Source: Streptomyces lincolnensis
GTDB taxonomy: Bacteria > Actinomycetota > Actinomycetes > Streptomycetales > Streptomycetaceae
Reading direction: 5' to 3'
DNA length: 64,000 nucleotides
Assembly: GCF_001685355.1 (NCBI RefSeq)
Contig: NZ_CP016438.1
Location: forward strand, 4,526,001-4,590,000
Shown here: positions 11,653 to 19,091 of the stretch, in pieces
Position numbering within the stretch: the first letter of the stretch is position 1
Layout: each line of letters starts with the position of its first letter
The notes under the pieces: generated by a model
Told to the model about the DNA's origin: nothing
Database searches by the model: none
The model's input: only the letters and a program-made list of their open reading frames with translations
Translations under genes and position numbers: made by a program

Positions 11653-12582
11653 CTAGAACATCGTGTTGTCGTTCGCCGAAGTGGCCGGCACGTCCTGGAT
11701 CACGTCCCAGTGCTCCACGATCTTCCCGCCGCGCACCCGGAACAGGTCCACGATCGCCTGACCCCGCTCCCCCGGCGCGTTCACGTAGTGGCTGTGGACG
11801 GCGACCAGATCCCCCTCGGCGACGACCCGCTTCGGCGCGACCGCCAACTGCGGGAACTGCTTGAAGTAGCCGCCCAGCCCGGCCTTCGCACCCGCCACCC
11901 CGTCGGCGATGTTCGGATTGTGCTGGTGGTACTCGGGACCCCAGTACCGGTCGAGCGCGGACAGGTCCTTCTTCACGATCAGCTGGTCGAAGGCCTTGGT
12001 GACCAGCTTCTTGTTGTACGCGGTCAGCCACCCCGGACCCGGCTGCCCGGTCCGCGGCCAACTCACCGTGGAGAACATGTCGTTGCCGTTGGCGGTCGTC
12101 TCGGGCACGTTCTGTCCCACGTCCCAGTGCTCGGCGATCTTCCCGCCCTGGAAGCGGAAGATGTCGAAGACGGCCTGCCCCTTCGTGCCCGGCGTCATCA
12201 CGACGTTCGAGTGGACGAGGACGAGATCGCCCTCGGAGATGACCCGCTTCACGTCGTAGACGGCGTCCGGGAACTGCGCGTGGATCGCCGTGCCCAGGTT
12301 CTTCAGAGTCTCGGCGCCGTCGGGCGCGAGCGGGTTGTGCTGGATGTAGTCGGGGCGCACGAAGCGGTCGACGACCTTGGTGTCCCCGCGCTCGAAGACG
12401 CCCTTGAGGACGCGGACGGTGACGTCCTTCTGGTAACCGAGGCGTGCGGAGTCGCCGTAGGCGAAACCGCCATGGGAGACCGGGGCGGGGGCCGCGGCGG
12501 CGGGGAGGGCTGCGGCGCCCAGCAGGGCGGTGGTGGCCGCGAGGGCGACGAGGGCCTTGCGGGCGGGCGTGGTGGGGGTCAC
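11653..12582 (-). CDS. Secreted protein with two SnoaL-like domains
   Basis: The 309-residue product has a signal peptide (ATTALLGAAALPAAAAPAP) and two tandem SnoaL-like alpha+beta cone domains, about residues 45-165 and 180-305. The copies align clearly: RFVRPDYIQHNPLAPDGAE with RYWGPEYHQHNPNIADGVA, and FRFQGGKIAEHWDVGQNVP with FRVRGGKIVEHWDVIQDVP. The family includes polyketide cyclases and many proteins of unknown role. Export of a double-domain member suggests an extracellular enzyme or binder. A CTAAC-CATCA-GTTAG palindrome lies about 55 bases upstream. Confidence 0.9.
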   Translation of the reverse strand: MTPTTPARKALVALAATTALLGAAALPAAAAPAPVSHGGFAYGDSARLGYQKDVTVRVLKGVFERGDTKVVDRFVRPDYIQHNPLAPDGAETLKNLGTAIHAQFPDAVYDVKRVISEGDLVLVHSNVVMTPGTKGQAVFDIFRFQGGKIAEHWDVGQNVPETTANGNDMFSTVSWPRTGQPGPGWLTAYNKKLVTKAFDQLIVKKDLSALDRYWGPEYHQHNPNIADGVAGAKAGLGGYFKQFPQLAVAPKRVVAEGDLVAVHSHYVNAPGERGQAIVDLFRVRGGKIVEHWDVIQDVPATSANDNTMF

Positions 12583-12636
12583 GACGCTCCTTTTCTGGAT
12601 ATTGAAAGTTCAAGTGAAGCTCACCAAAGGAAAGCA

Positions 12637-12651
12637 CTAACCATCAGTTAG
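12637..12651. promoter_or_regulatory. Small inverted repeat upstream of SnoaL gene
   Basis: CTAAC-CATCA-GTTAG is a 5-5-5 inverted repeat 55 bases upstream of the secreted SnoaL-domain gene and 60 bases from the divergent aldo/keto reductase. It is a candidate operator. No regulator is adjacent. Confidence 0.45.
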
Positions 12652-12673
12652 CGTCAAGAGATCAGAACGGCCT

Positions 12674-12707
12674 TGCCTAGAGCGCACTCCACGTCGTTGG
12701 CTAGGCA
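12674..12707. promoter_or_regulatory. Inverted repeat in front of aldo/keto reductase
   Basis: TGCCTAG (12674-12680) and CTAGGCA (12701-12707) are perfect inverted arms separated by 20 bases, ending three bases before the ATG at 12711. It occupies the place of a ribosome site, so it may be an operator on a short-leadered transcript. This is inferred. Confidence 0.45.
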
Positions 12708-12710
12708 GAC

Positions 12711-13703
12711 ATGAAGTACACGCAGCTCGGACGCACGGGACTCAAGGTCAGCCGACTGGTGCTCGGCACCATGAACTTCGGTCCGCAGACAGACGAGGCG
12801 GACAGCCACGCCATCATGGACGCGGCGCTGGACGCGGGGATCAACTTCTTCGACACGGCCAACGTCTACGGCTGGGGCGAGAACAAGGGCCGCACGGAAG
12901 AGATCATCGGCACCTGGTTCGCCAAGAGCGCGGCCCACCGCGACAAGGTCGTGCTCGCCACGAAGGTGTACGGCACCATGGGCGCGGACGGCGAGGCCTG
13001 GCCCAACCACGACAAGCTCTCCGCCGTCAACATCCGGCGGGCGGTCGACGCCAGCCTGAAGCGGCTCCGGACCGACTACATCGACGTCTACCAGTTCCAC
13101 CACATCGACCGCGCCACTCCCTTCGAGGAGATCTGGCAGGCGATCGACGTGCTGGTCCAGCAGGGCAAGATCCTGTACGTCGGCTCCTCCAACTTCCCCG
13201 GCTACAAGATCGCCCAGGCCAACGAGATCGCCGCCCGCCGCGGCGGCACCATCGGTCTGGTCAGCGAGCAGTGCCTCTACAACCTCGCCGAGCGACGCGC
13301 CGAGATGGAGGTCATCCCGGCCGCGCAGGAGTACGGCCTGGGCGTCATCCCCTGGTCACCGCTGCACGGCGGTCTGCTCGGCGGTGTCATCAAGAAGCAG
13401 GTCGAGGGCGGCCGCCGGGCCTCCGGCCGGGCCGCGGACTCCCTGGGCGACCCCACGGTCCGCGCCCAGATCCAGTCCTACGAGGACCTCCTCGACAAGC
13501 ACGGCGTCGAACCCGGCGAAGCCGCCCTCGCCTGGCTCCTCACCCGCCCCGGCGTCACCGGCCCCATCGTCGGCCCCCGCACCGCGGACCAACTGGAGTC
13601 GGCCCTGCGAGCGGTGGAACTGGAACTGTCCGAGGACCTCCTGAAGGGCCTGGACGACATCTTCCCGGGCACGGGGCCCTCCCCGGAGGCTTTCGCCTGG
13701 TAG
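12711..13703 (+). CDS. Aldo/keto reductase
   Basis: The 330-residue protein is an NADPH-dependent (beta/alpha)8 reductase of the YajO/Tas-like group. The catalytic tetrad is readable: Asp in FFDTANVYGWG with its Tyr, Lys in VLATKVYG, and His in DVYQFHHIDRATP. The cofactor-binding end shows GPRTADQLESAL. It reduces aldehydes or ketones of unknown identity. Length is normal. The ATG at 12711 has no clear Shine-Dalgarno, and a 7-base inverted repeat ends just before it. A terminator hairpin follows. Confidence 0.95.
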   Translation: MKYTQLGRTGLKVSRLVLGTMNFGPQTDEADSHAIMDAALDAGINFFDTANVYGWGENKGRTEEIIGTWFAKSAAHRDKVVLATKVYGTMGADGEAWPNHDKLSAVNIRRAVDASLKRLRTDYIDVYQFHHIDRATPFEEIWQAIDVLVQQGKILYVGSSNFPGYKIAQANEIAARRGGTIGLVSEQCLYNLAERRAEMEVIPAAQEYGLGVIPWSPLHGGLLGGVIKKQVEGGRRASGRAADSLGDPTVRAQIQSYEDLLDKHGVEPGEAALAWLLTRPGVTGPIVGPRTADQLESALRAVELELSEDLLKGLDDIFPGTGPSPEAFAW

Positions 13704-13712
13704 CGCCGGCGA

Positions 13713-13742
13713 CAGCCCTGTGCCCCGAGGGGCACAGGGCTG
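13713..13742. terminator. Hairpin terminator
   Basis: Perfect 14-base arms, CAGCCCTGTGCCCC and GGGGCACAGGGCTG, flank a two-base loop nine bases after the aldo/keto reductase stop. It also lies 12 bases beyond the stop of the convergent small membrane peptide gene, so it can serve both. Confidence 0.9.
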
Positions 13743-13754
13743 TATCGAGTGCGG

Positions 13755-13844
13755 TCACTTCCCCAGCGCCGCCGCCAGGGCAACCACGACGAACATCAGC
13801 ACAAGCACACCGGCCATGATCCGGTTCCGGGTCTTCGGGTCCAC
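13755..13844 (-). CDS. Small single-span membrane peptide (29 aa)
   Basis: GTG at 13844 opens a 29-residue frame, MDPKTRNRIMAGVLVLMFVV then VALAAALGK, ending in TGA at 13755. It has a basic N-terminus and one hydrophobic span covering the rest. The gene begins nine bases after the stop of thpR, suggesting translational coupling in one transcript. It ends just before the shared hairpin terminator. The codon use is that of a real Streptomyces gene, with third positions almost all G/C. Its function is unknown; peptides of this size usually modulate membrane protein complexes. Confidence 0.7.
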   Translation of the reverse strand: MDPKTRNRIMAGVLVLMFVVVALAAALGK

Positions 13845-13853
13845 GCAGGGAGC

Positions 13854-14426
13854 CTAACCGGCCGCCCCGAGCCCCCAACGACCGACCACCTCGTACCGGG
13901 GCTGCTCCCCCGGCACCCCCGACGTCGGCAGGTTGCTCCGCACCAGGGCCAGCTCCTCGACGGCCCAGGTACGGCCGGCGAACCCCGACAGGGCCTCCAC
14001 GAACCCCCGCACGTCGACATCCGACCGGCTCCGCGCCACCGTCAGATGCGCGCGGTACCGCCGGTGCTCCCCCATCTCCACCCCCGCCTTCCGCGCGGCC
14101 GCCTCCGCCCGCTCCGCCAGCAGCCGCAGCGCGGCGAGATCCCCCTCCGCCCCCGCCCACAGCGCCCGCCCGTGCCCGAACTGCCCGCCCCCACGCACCG
14201 CCAGCGGAAACGGATCGGTACGCCGGGCGGCCCGCGCGAGCCGTTCCGACAGTTCCGGTACGACGTCGTCGTCGACCTCGCCGTAGAAGGCGAGCGTGTA
14301 GTGCCACCCCGGGACGCCGGTCCAGCGCAGCGCGTCCGCGCCGGGCAGCTTCCTCAACTCGGCCACCTCGGAGGCGAGTTCGGCGATGACGTCCTCCGGG
14401 GGCAGCACGGCGGCGAAGAGTCTCAT
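13854..14426 (-). CDS. thpR: RNA 2',3'-cyclic phosphodiesterase (2'-5' RNA ligase family)
   Basis: The 190-residue protein has the two H-x-T/S-x motifs of the 2H phosphoesterase superfamily, HYTLAFYG and HLTVARS. They are spaced as in ThpR, which opens 2',3'-cyclic phosphate ends of RNA. It begins MRLFAAVLPP, a usual opening for the family. Length is normal. It is divergent from a GNAT gene and heads a short operon with the 29-residue membrane peptide. Confidence 0.93.
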   Translation of the reverse strand: MRLFAAVLPPEDVIAELASEVAELRKLPGADALRWTGVPGWHYTLAFYGEVDDDVVPELSERLARAARRTDPFPLAVRGGGQFGHGRALWAGAEGDLAALRLLAERAEAAARKAGVEMGEHRRYRAHLTVARSRSDVDVRGFVEALSGFAGRTWAVEELALVRSNLPTSGVPGEQPRYEVVGRWGLGAAG

Positions 14427-14452
14427 GGGGGTCAGCCTGTCACCATGGGGGC

Positions 14453-14965
14453 ATGGAGATCACCATCAGAGACGGCGGCCCCGAGGACATACCCGTGGTC
14501 CTCGCCATGCTCGACAGCTGCGTGGAGTGGCTGGTCGCGCAAGGGCGGACCGGGCAGTGGGGCGAGAAGCCGATGTCACAGAACCCGAAGGTGGCCGAGT
14601 CGATCGCCGGGTACCTGGACACCGGCACGATGTTCATCGCCGAGGCGGACGGCGTGCCGGCCGCCACCCTGACGCTCACCGACGGCCCCGCCGCCTATGT
14701 GCCGCCCGTGGACGAGCCCGAGCGGTACATCCACTGGCTGGCCTCCGACCGCCGCTTCAAGGGCCACGGCGCGGGCAGCGCCCTGCTCGCGCACGCCGCC
14801 GAGGTCACCCGGCGGGCGGGCGTCTCGCTGCTGCGGGTGGACTGCTACGCGGGCGACGACGGCAAGCTCGTCCGCTACTACGAGGGCAACGGCTTCACCC
14901 GCGCCGAGGCCTTCACGGTCGGCGAGAAGCAGTGGCCGGGGCAGCTGCTGACCCGGAGGGTGTAG
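14453..14965 (+). CDS. GNAT-family N-acetyltransferase
   Basis: The 170-residue protein has a single GNAT domain. The acetyl-CoA loop RRFKGHGAGSALLAHAAEV is motif A, followed by LLRVDCYAGDDGKLVRYYEGNGF, the motif B region of small-molecule acetyltransferases. The N-terminus contains SCVEWLVAQGRTGQWGEKPM, which resembles a subgroup with an aromatic substrate pocket. The substrate is unknown. It is divergent from thpR, with 26 bases between the starts. Confidence 0.92.
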   Translation: MEITIRDGGPEDIPVVLAMLDSCVEWLVAQGRTGQWGEKPMSQNPKVAESIAGYLDTGTMFIAEADGVPAATLTLTDGPAAYVPPVDEPERYIHWLASDRRFKGHGAGSALLAHAAEVTRRAGVSLLRVDCYAGDDGKLVRYYEGNGFTRAEAFTVGEKQWPGQLLTRRV

Positions 14966-15010
14966 TCGTACGACACCCTCCGGACCCGAAGGACAGGAGC
15001 GGCCCGAAGG

Positions 15011-16360
15011 TCACGCCACCGTCGCCAGCCGCTCCTGCTCGCGCGGCACGAACCGCACCTGGGGATGGCCGCGGCGCCAGCACAACGTCAGGCGCAGATT
15101 GCCGACGCGGGCCAGGACCAGGGCGATGCTGACGGCGGCCACGGCGGAGATCACGCCGCCCGCCGCGAGGCCCGCGCGGACGCCGTACGCGTCCGTTATC
15201 CAGCCGGCGATCGGCGCGCCCAGGGGTGCGCCGCCCATGAAGACCATCATGTAGAGGGCCATCACCCGGCCGCGCATGGCCGGGTCGGTGGTCATCTGGA
15301 TGCTGCTGTTCGCCGTGACGTTCACCGTCATGCCGAACATCCCTATCGGCGCCATGAGCAGGGCGAACAGCCACAACGAGGGGGCGAGGGCGGCCACTAT
15401 CTCCATCGTGCCGAAGGCCACCGCGCCCGCGATCAGCACCCGCATCCGGGCCGTGCCGCGCCGGGCCGCCAGCAGCGCACCCGCCAGGGAGCCGACCGCC
15501 ATGAGCGTGTTGAAGAGGCTGTAGGAGCCCGCACCCGCCTTGAAGACATCGTTGGCGAAGGCCGACAGGTAGACGGGGAAGTTGAAGCCGAAGGTGCTGA
15601 CGAAACCGGCCAGGACGATGGTCCAGATCAGCTCCGGGCGCCCGGCGACATAGTGCAGGCCCTCCCGCAGCTGGCCCTTGCCGCGCGGTGCCCGCTCGAC
15701 GGCGTGCAGGTCACGCGGGCGCATCAGCAGCAGGCCGGCCAGGGGCGCGACGAAGGACAGTCCGTTGGCGAGGAACGCCCATCCGGTGCCGACACCGGTG
15801 ATCATCAGGCCGGCCACGGCGGGGCCGACCAGCCGGGCCGACTGGAAGTTCGCGGAGTTCAGGCTGACCGCGTTCTGGAGCTGGTCCGGGCCGACCAGTT
15901 CGGAGACGAAGGACTGGCGGGCCGGGTTGTCGACGACGGTCGCCAGGCCCACGGCGAAGGCGGCGACGTAGACGTGCCAGACCTGGACGTGGCCGGAGAG
16001 GGTGAGGACGGCGAGGCCGATCGCGGTGAGGCCCATCGCGGACTGCGTGACGAGCAGGGCGGGCCGCTTGCGCAGACGGTCGACGAGGACACCGCCGTAG
16101 AGGCCGAAGAGCAGCATCGGCAGGAACTGGAGGGCGGTGGTGACACCGACGGCGGTGGAGGAGCCGGTGAGGCTGAGCACCAGCCAGTCCTGGGCGATGC
16201 GCTGCATCCAGGTGCCGGTGTTGGAGACGACCTGCCCGAGGAAGAACAGGCGGTAGTTCCTGACCTTCAGCGAGCTGAACATGGACGAGCGCTCGGGGGT
16301 GGGCGGGGAGTCGTGGGCGGTAGGCGCGGGGGCGGAATCTGCTCCGGGTCCCGAACTCAA
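15011..16360 (-). CDS. MFS exporter (EntS-like, MFS_3)
   Basis: This is a 12-span major facilitator with VRNYRLFFLGQVVSNTGTWM at span 1, and the loop signature GLYGGVLVDRLRKR between spans 2 and 3. These mark the EntS/MFS_3 group of siderophore or drug exporters. I place the start at TTG 16360 (449 residues). A strong GAGGAGG lies eight bases before it, inside the longer frame that begins at GTG 16381. It directly follows the MarR gene and probably responds to the same ligand. Confidence 0.9.
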   Translation of the reverse strand: MSSGPGADSAPAPTAHDSPPTPERSSMFSSLKVRNYRLFFLGQVVSNTGTWMQRIAQDWLVLSLTGSSTAVGVTTALQFLPMLLFGLYGGVLVDRLRKRPALLVTQSAMGLTAIGLAVLTLSGHVQVWHVYVAAFAVGLATVVDNPARQSFVSELVGPDQLQNAVSLNSANFQSARLVGPAVAGLMITGVGTGWAFLANGLSFVAPLAGLLLMRPRDLHAVERAPRGKGQLREGLHYVAGRPELIWTIVLAGFVSTFGFNFPVYLSAFANDVFKAGAGSYSLFNTLMAVGSLAGALLAARRGTARMRVLIAGAVAFGTMEIVAALAPSLWLFALLMAPIGMFGMTVNVTANSSIQMTTDPAMRGRVMALYMMVFMGGAPLGAPIAGWITDAYGVRAGLAAGGVISAVAAVSIALVLARVGNLRLTLCWRRGHPQVRFVPREQERLATVA

Positions 16361-16384
16361 AAGGTTCGCCTCCTCTTTCACTTC

Positions 16385-16822
16385 TTACAGGTGTGCGAGT
16401 TTCTCCAGCACGGGGGCGGCGGCGCGGAGTTTCGCCCACTCGTCCTCGTCGAGGCCGTCGACCAGGGTGGCCAGGAAGGCGTTCCGCTTGGCGCGGCTCT
16501 CCGCGAGCATGGCCTCGGCCTGCTCGGTCTTCGTGACGACCTTCTGGCGCCGGTCCTCGGGGTGCGGATCCAGGCGGACCAGTCCCTTGGCCTCCAGGAG
16601 CGCGACGATGCGGGTCATCGACGGCGGCTGGACGTGCTCCTTGCGGGCGAGTTCACCCGGGGTGGCCTGGCCGCACAGGGAAAGGGTGCCGAGCACCGAC
16701 ATCTCGGTGGGGCTCAGCGACTCGTCGACCCGCTGGTGCTTGAGTCGACGGGACAACCGCATCACGGCGGAGCGAAGGGAGTTCACGGCGGCAGCGTCGT
16801 CGCCATGGGTTAGATCCGACAT
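16385..16822 (-). CDS. MarR-family regulator
   Basis: The product starts at ATG 16822 (145 residues). The winged helix-turn-helix covers about residues 30-105. The recognition-helix and wing segments are QPPSMTRIVALLEAKGLVR and DPHPEDRRQKVV, both standard for MarR. I prefer this start over ATG 16840 because AAAGAG sits just upstream and because an operator-like repeat (16826-16853) would otherwise lie partly inside the gene. It is cotranscribed with the MFS exporter, so ligand-released autorepression is the likely scheme. Confidence 0.92.
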   Translation of the reverse strand: MSDLTHGDDAAAVNSLRSAVMRLSRRLKHQRVDESLSPTEMSVLGTLSLCGQATPGELARKEHVQPPSMTRIVALLEAKGLVRLDPHPEDRRQKVVTKTEQAEAMLAESRAKRNAFLATLVDGLDEDEWAKLRAAAPVLEKLAHL

Positions 16823-16825
16823 CTC

Positions 16826-16853
16826 TTTAGCATAACTCATTACTCTCGCTAAA
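16826..16853. promoter_or_regulatory. Probable MarR operator
   Basis: TTTAGC (16826-16831) and GCTAAA (16848-16853) are perfect inverted arms with a 16-base centre, a few bases upstream of the preferred MarR start. Regulators of this family usually bind such palindromes at their own promoter. Binding is inferred. Confidence 0.65.
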
Positions 16854-16973
16854 CAAGCTGGGGGCGCACGGAGATTCCCGTGACACCGGCCACCGAAACC
16901 CGATCGTCACCCGTACGGGTGAGTCGGCAGCGGAAAGTGAACGTCGGCCCCCGCATCCCGCGACCCTCGTGTC

Positions 16974-17156
16974 ATGGGGACCAGCGTGCTCAGCCTGCGG
17001 ATAGACGGGGAGCTGCTAGAGCGGCTCCGGGACCATGCGGCGAAAAGGGGAATGAGCGTCCAGGACTATGTGGTCCGAACGCTCATTCGCGACGACTTCG
17101 ACGAGCGGTTCCAGACCGCCGTCGACGAGACGGAGAGGTTCTACGGGGTCGGGTGA
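16974..17156 (+). CDS. Ribbon-helix-helix DNA-binding protein (orphan)
   Basis: The 60-residue protein begins MGTSVLSLRIDGELLERLRD, with the beta strand then helix of an Arc/CopG ribbon-helix-helix. RGMSVQDYVVRTLIRDDF forms the second helix. The C-terminal tail FQTAVDETERFYGVG is short and acidic. Such proteins are often antitoxins, but no toxin-like gene is adjacent. It therefore stands alone between the MarR operon and the convergent purine permease. ATG 16974 has only a weak ribosome site. Confidence 0.85.
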   Translation: MGTSVLSLRIDGELLERLRDHAAKRGMSVQDYVVRTLIRDDFDERFQTAVDETERFYGVG

Positions 17157-17161
17157 CCCCC

Positions 17162-17197
17162 GGTGCCTCAGGTCGGGCCGGTACCTCAGGTCAGGCC
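17162..17197. repeat. 18-base tandem duplication at permease gene end
   Basis: GGTGCCTCAGGTCGGGCC (17162-17179) is followed directly by GGTACCTCAGGTCAGGCC (17180-17197), a 16/18 match. The second unit contains the permease stop codon and the first carries a copy of it just downstream. Confidence 0.8.
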
Positions 17198-18583
17198 CAG
17201 CGCCGGCATCAGGTAGTAGAACCCGAACACGGCCGCCACCACGTACATCGCCACCGGGACCTCCCGTCCCCGGCCGGCCGCCAGGCGCAGCACCACGAAG
17301 GTGATGAAGCCCATGCCGATGCCGTTGGTGATCGAGTAGGTGAACGGCATCATCACCATCGTCACGAAGGCCGGGACGGCGATGGTGTGGTCGGCCCAGT
17401 CGATCTCCCGGACCGAGCCCGCCAGGATCAGGAAGCCGACCGCGAGCAGGGCCGGGGTGGCCGCCTGGGAGGGCACCATCGTGGCGATCGGGGTGAGGAA
17501 CAGCGCCACGGTGAACAGACCGCCCGTGACGACGTTGGCGAAGCCGGTACGGGCGCCCTCGCCGACGCCGGCCGTGGACTCCACGAAGGCGGTGGTGGCC
17601 GAGGAGGAGCTGGCGCCGCCCGCGGCGACCGCGAGGCCGTCGACGAAGAGGACCTTGTTGATGCCGGGCATCTGGCCCTGGGCGTCGGTCAGCCTGGCCT
17701 CGTCGCTGACGCCCATGATCGTGCCCATCGCGTCGAAGAAGCACGACAGCAGCACGGTGAAGACGAACAGGACGCCGGTCAGGACACCGACCTTGTCGAA
17801 GCCGCCGAACAGACTGACCTCGCCGAGCAGGCCGAAGTCCGGACTGGCGACGGGGTTGCCGGGCCACTTGGGGGTGGTCAGGCCCCAGCTCGGCACGGTG
17901 GCGACCGCGTTGATGACCACCGCGAGGACCGTCATCGTGACGATCGAGATCAGGATCGCGCCGGAGACCTTGCGGACGATGAGGGCGAGGGTCAGCAGGG
18001 CGCCCAGGACGAAGACGAGGACGGGCCAGCCGTTGAGATGACCGTCGCCGCCGAGCTGGAGCGGGACGGTGGTCTGGGCCACGTCGGGGATCCGGGAGAC
18101 GAAGCCGGAGTCGACGAGGCCGATCAGCATGATGAACAGGCCGATACCGATGGAGATCGCCTTGCGCAGCCCGTAGGGCACCGCGTTCATCACGCGCTCG
18201 CGCAGGCCGGTGGCGACCAGCAGCATCACGATGAAACCGGCCAGGACGACCATGCCCATGGCGTCCGGCCAGGACATCCGGGGCGCGAGCTGGAGCGCGA
18301 CGACCGAGTTCACGCCCAGTCCGGCCGCGAGCGCGATCGGCACGTTGCCGACGACACCCATGAGGAGCGTGGTGAACGCCGCGGTCACGGCGGTCGCCGT
18401 GACGAGCTGCCCGTTGTCGAGCTGGTGCCCGTACATGTCCTTCGCGCTGCCGAGGATGATCGGGTTCAGCACGATGATGTAGGCCATCGCGAAGAAGGTG
18501 GCGAAGCCGCCACGGATCTCCCGCGGCAGTGTGCTGCCCCGCTCGGAGATCTTGAAGTAGCGGTCGAGCATGCCGGTGGCCAT
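17186..18583 (-). CDS. NCS2-family purine (hypoxanthine/guanine) permease
   Basis: The 465-residue protein has about 12-14 membrane spans. It carries the AzgA/PbuG-type patterns FATFFAMAYIIVLNPIILG at the start and ALAAGLGVNSVVALQLAP in span 3. SSSSATTAFVESTAGVGEGA is the conserved substrate and ion-coupling segment. It imports purine bases with protons. Length is normal. The start may be ATG 18583 or the internal MLDRY methionine. The stop codon lies in an 18-base tandem duplication (17162-17197). Confidence 0.93.
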   Translation of the reverse strand: MATGMLDRYFKISERGSTLPREIRGGFATFFAMAYIIVLNPIILGSAKDMYGHQLDNGQLVTATAVTAAFTTLLMGVVGNVPIALAAGLGVNSVVALQLAPRMSWPDAMGMVVLAGFIVMLLVATGLRERVMNAVPYGLRKAISIGIGLFIMLIGLVDSGFVSRIPDVAQTTVPLQLGGDGHLNGWPVLVFVLGALLTLALIVRKVSGAILISIVTMTVLAVVINAVATVPSWGLTTPKWPGNPVASPDFGLLGEVSLFGGFDKVGVLTGVLFVFTVLLSCFFDAMGTIMGVSDEARLTDAQGQMPGINKVLFVDGLAVAAGGASSSSATTAFVESTAGVGEGARTGFANVVTGGLFTVALFLTPIATMVPSQAATPALLAVGFLILAGSVREIDWADHTIAVPAFVTMVMMPFTYSITNGIGMGFITFVVLRLAAGRGREVPVAMYVVAAVFGFYYLMPALGLT

Positions 18584-18695
18584 TGGATGTTCCTACGAGC
18601 AGAAGTGGACAAACGCAAAACCGTTTCAGTATGAACATATAAAGCCCAAGGCGCTATCTCCGCGCGTAGACCTGATCGCCTCGTAAGCTGTCCCC

Positions 18696-18980
18696 ATGGC
18701 CGTGTTCTCTTCGGGACCCATCAAGCACGAGGCACCGGAGCCCCTGGAGGGGCCCGTCGTCCCGACCGTCGTCGGCGGCACGATCCTCTGGTTCGTCCTC
18801 TTCCTGGTGCAGCTCCCCTTCTACGGCTGGTTCGAGGACCGCGGCACCACGTGGTGGGTGTGGACCTGCCTGGCCGGCGCCGGGCTCGGACTGATCGGCA
18901 TCTGGTACGTCCGTAAGAGGGAAGCCGCGATCAAGCGGGCGGCCGCGGCCGAGCAGGCACCCGCCCCCGCCGCGGAGTGA
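18696..18980 (+). CDS. DUF2530 two-span membrane protein
   Basis: The 94-residue protein has two hydrophobic spans (VVGGTILWFVLFLVQLPFYG and WVWTCLAGAGLGLIGIWYV), separated by the loop WFEDRGTTW and followed by a basic tail. This matches DUF2530, a family found across actinobacteria beside purine permease genes. The function is unknown. It is divergent from the NCS2 gene across 112 bases. The ATG at 18696 has no strong Shine-Dalgarno. Confidence 0.9.
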   Translation: MAVFSSGPIKHEAPEPLEGPVVPTVVGGTILWFVLFLVQLPFYGWFEDRGTTWWVWTCLAGAGLGLIGIWYVRKREAAIKRAAAAEQAPAPAAE

Positions 18981-19091
18981 CCGGCTCCCGTAGTACCTGA
19001 GCATCACGCGGCCGGTCCGCTCTCCTCCCCAGGTCGGAACTTCCGCCGACTCACCGGGTGAAGCCGTAGATCCGCACGTACCGTCGACTGC

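Noticed and set aside
16974..17156. Toxin-antitoxin pair with the ribbon-helix-helix gene
   Set aside because: No adjacent toxin-like frame with coding character is present.
18584..18695. Purine riboswitch before the NCS2 permease
   Set aside because: The 112-base gap is shared with a divergent gene and shows no purine-aptamer helices or core.
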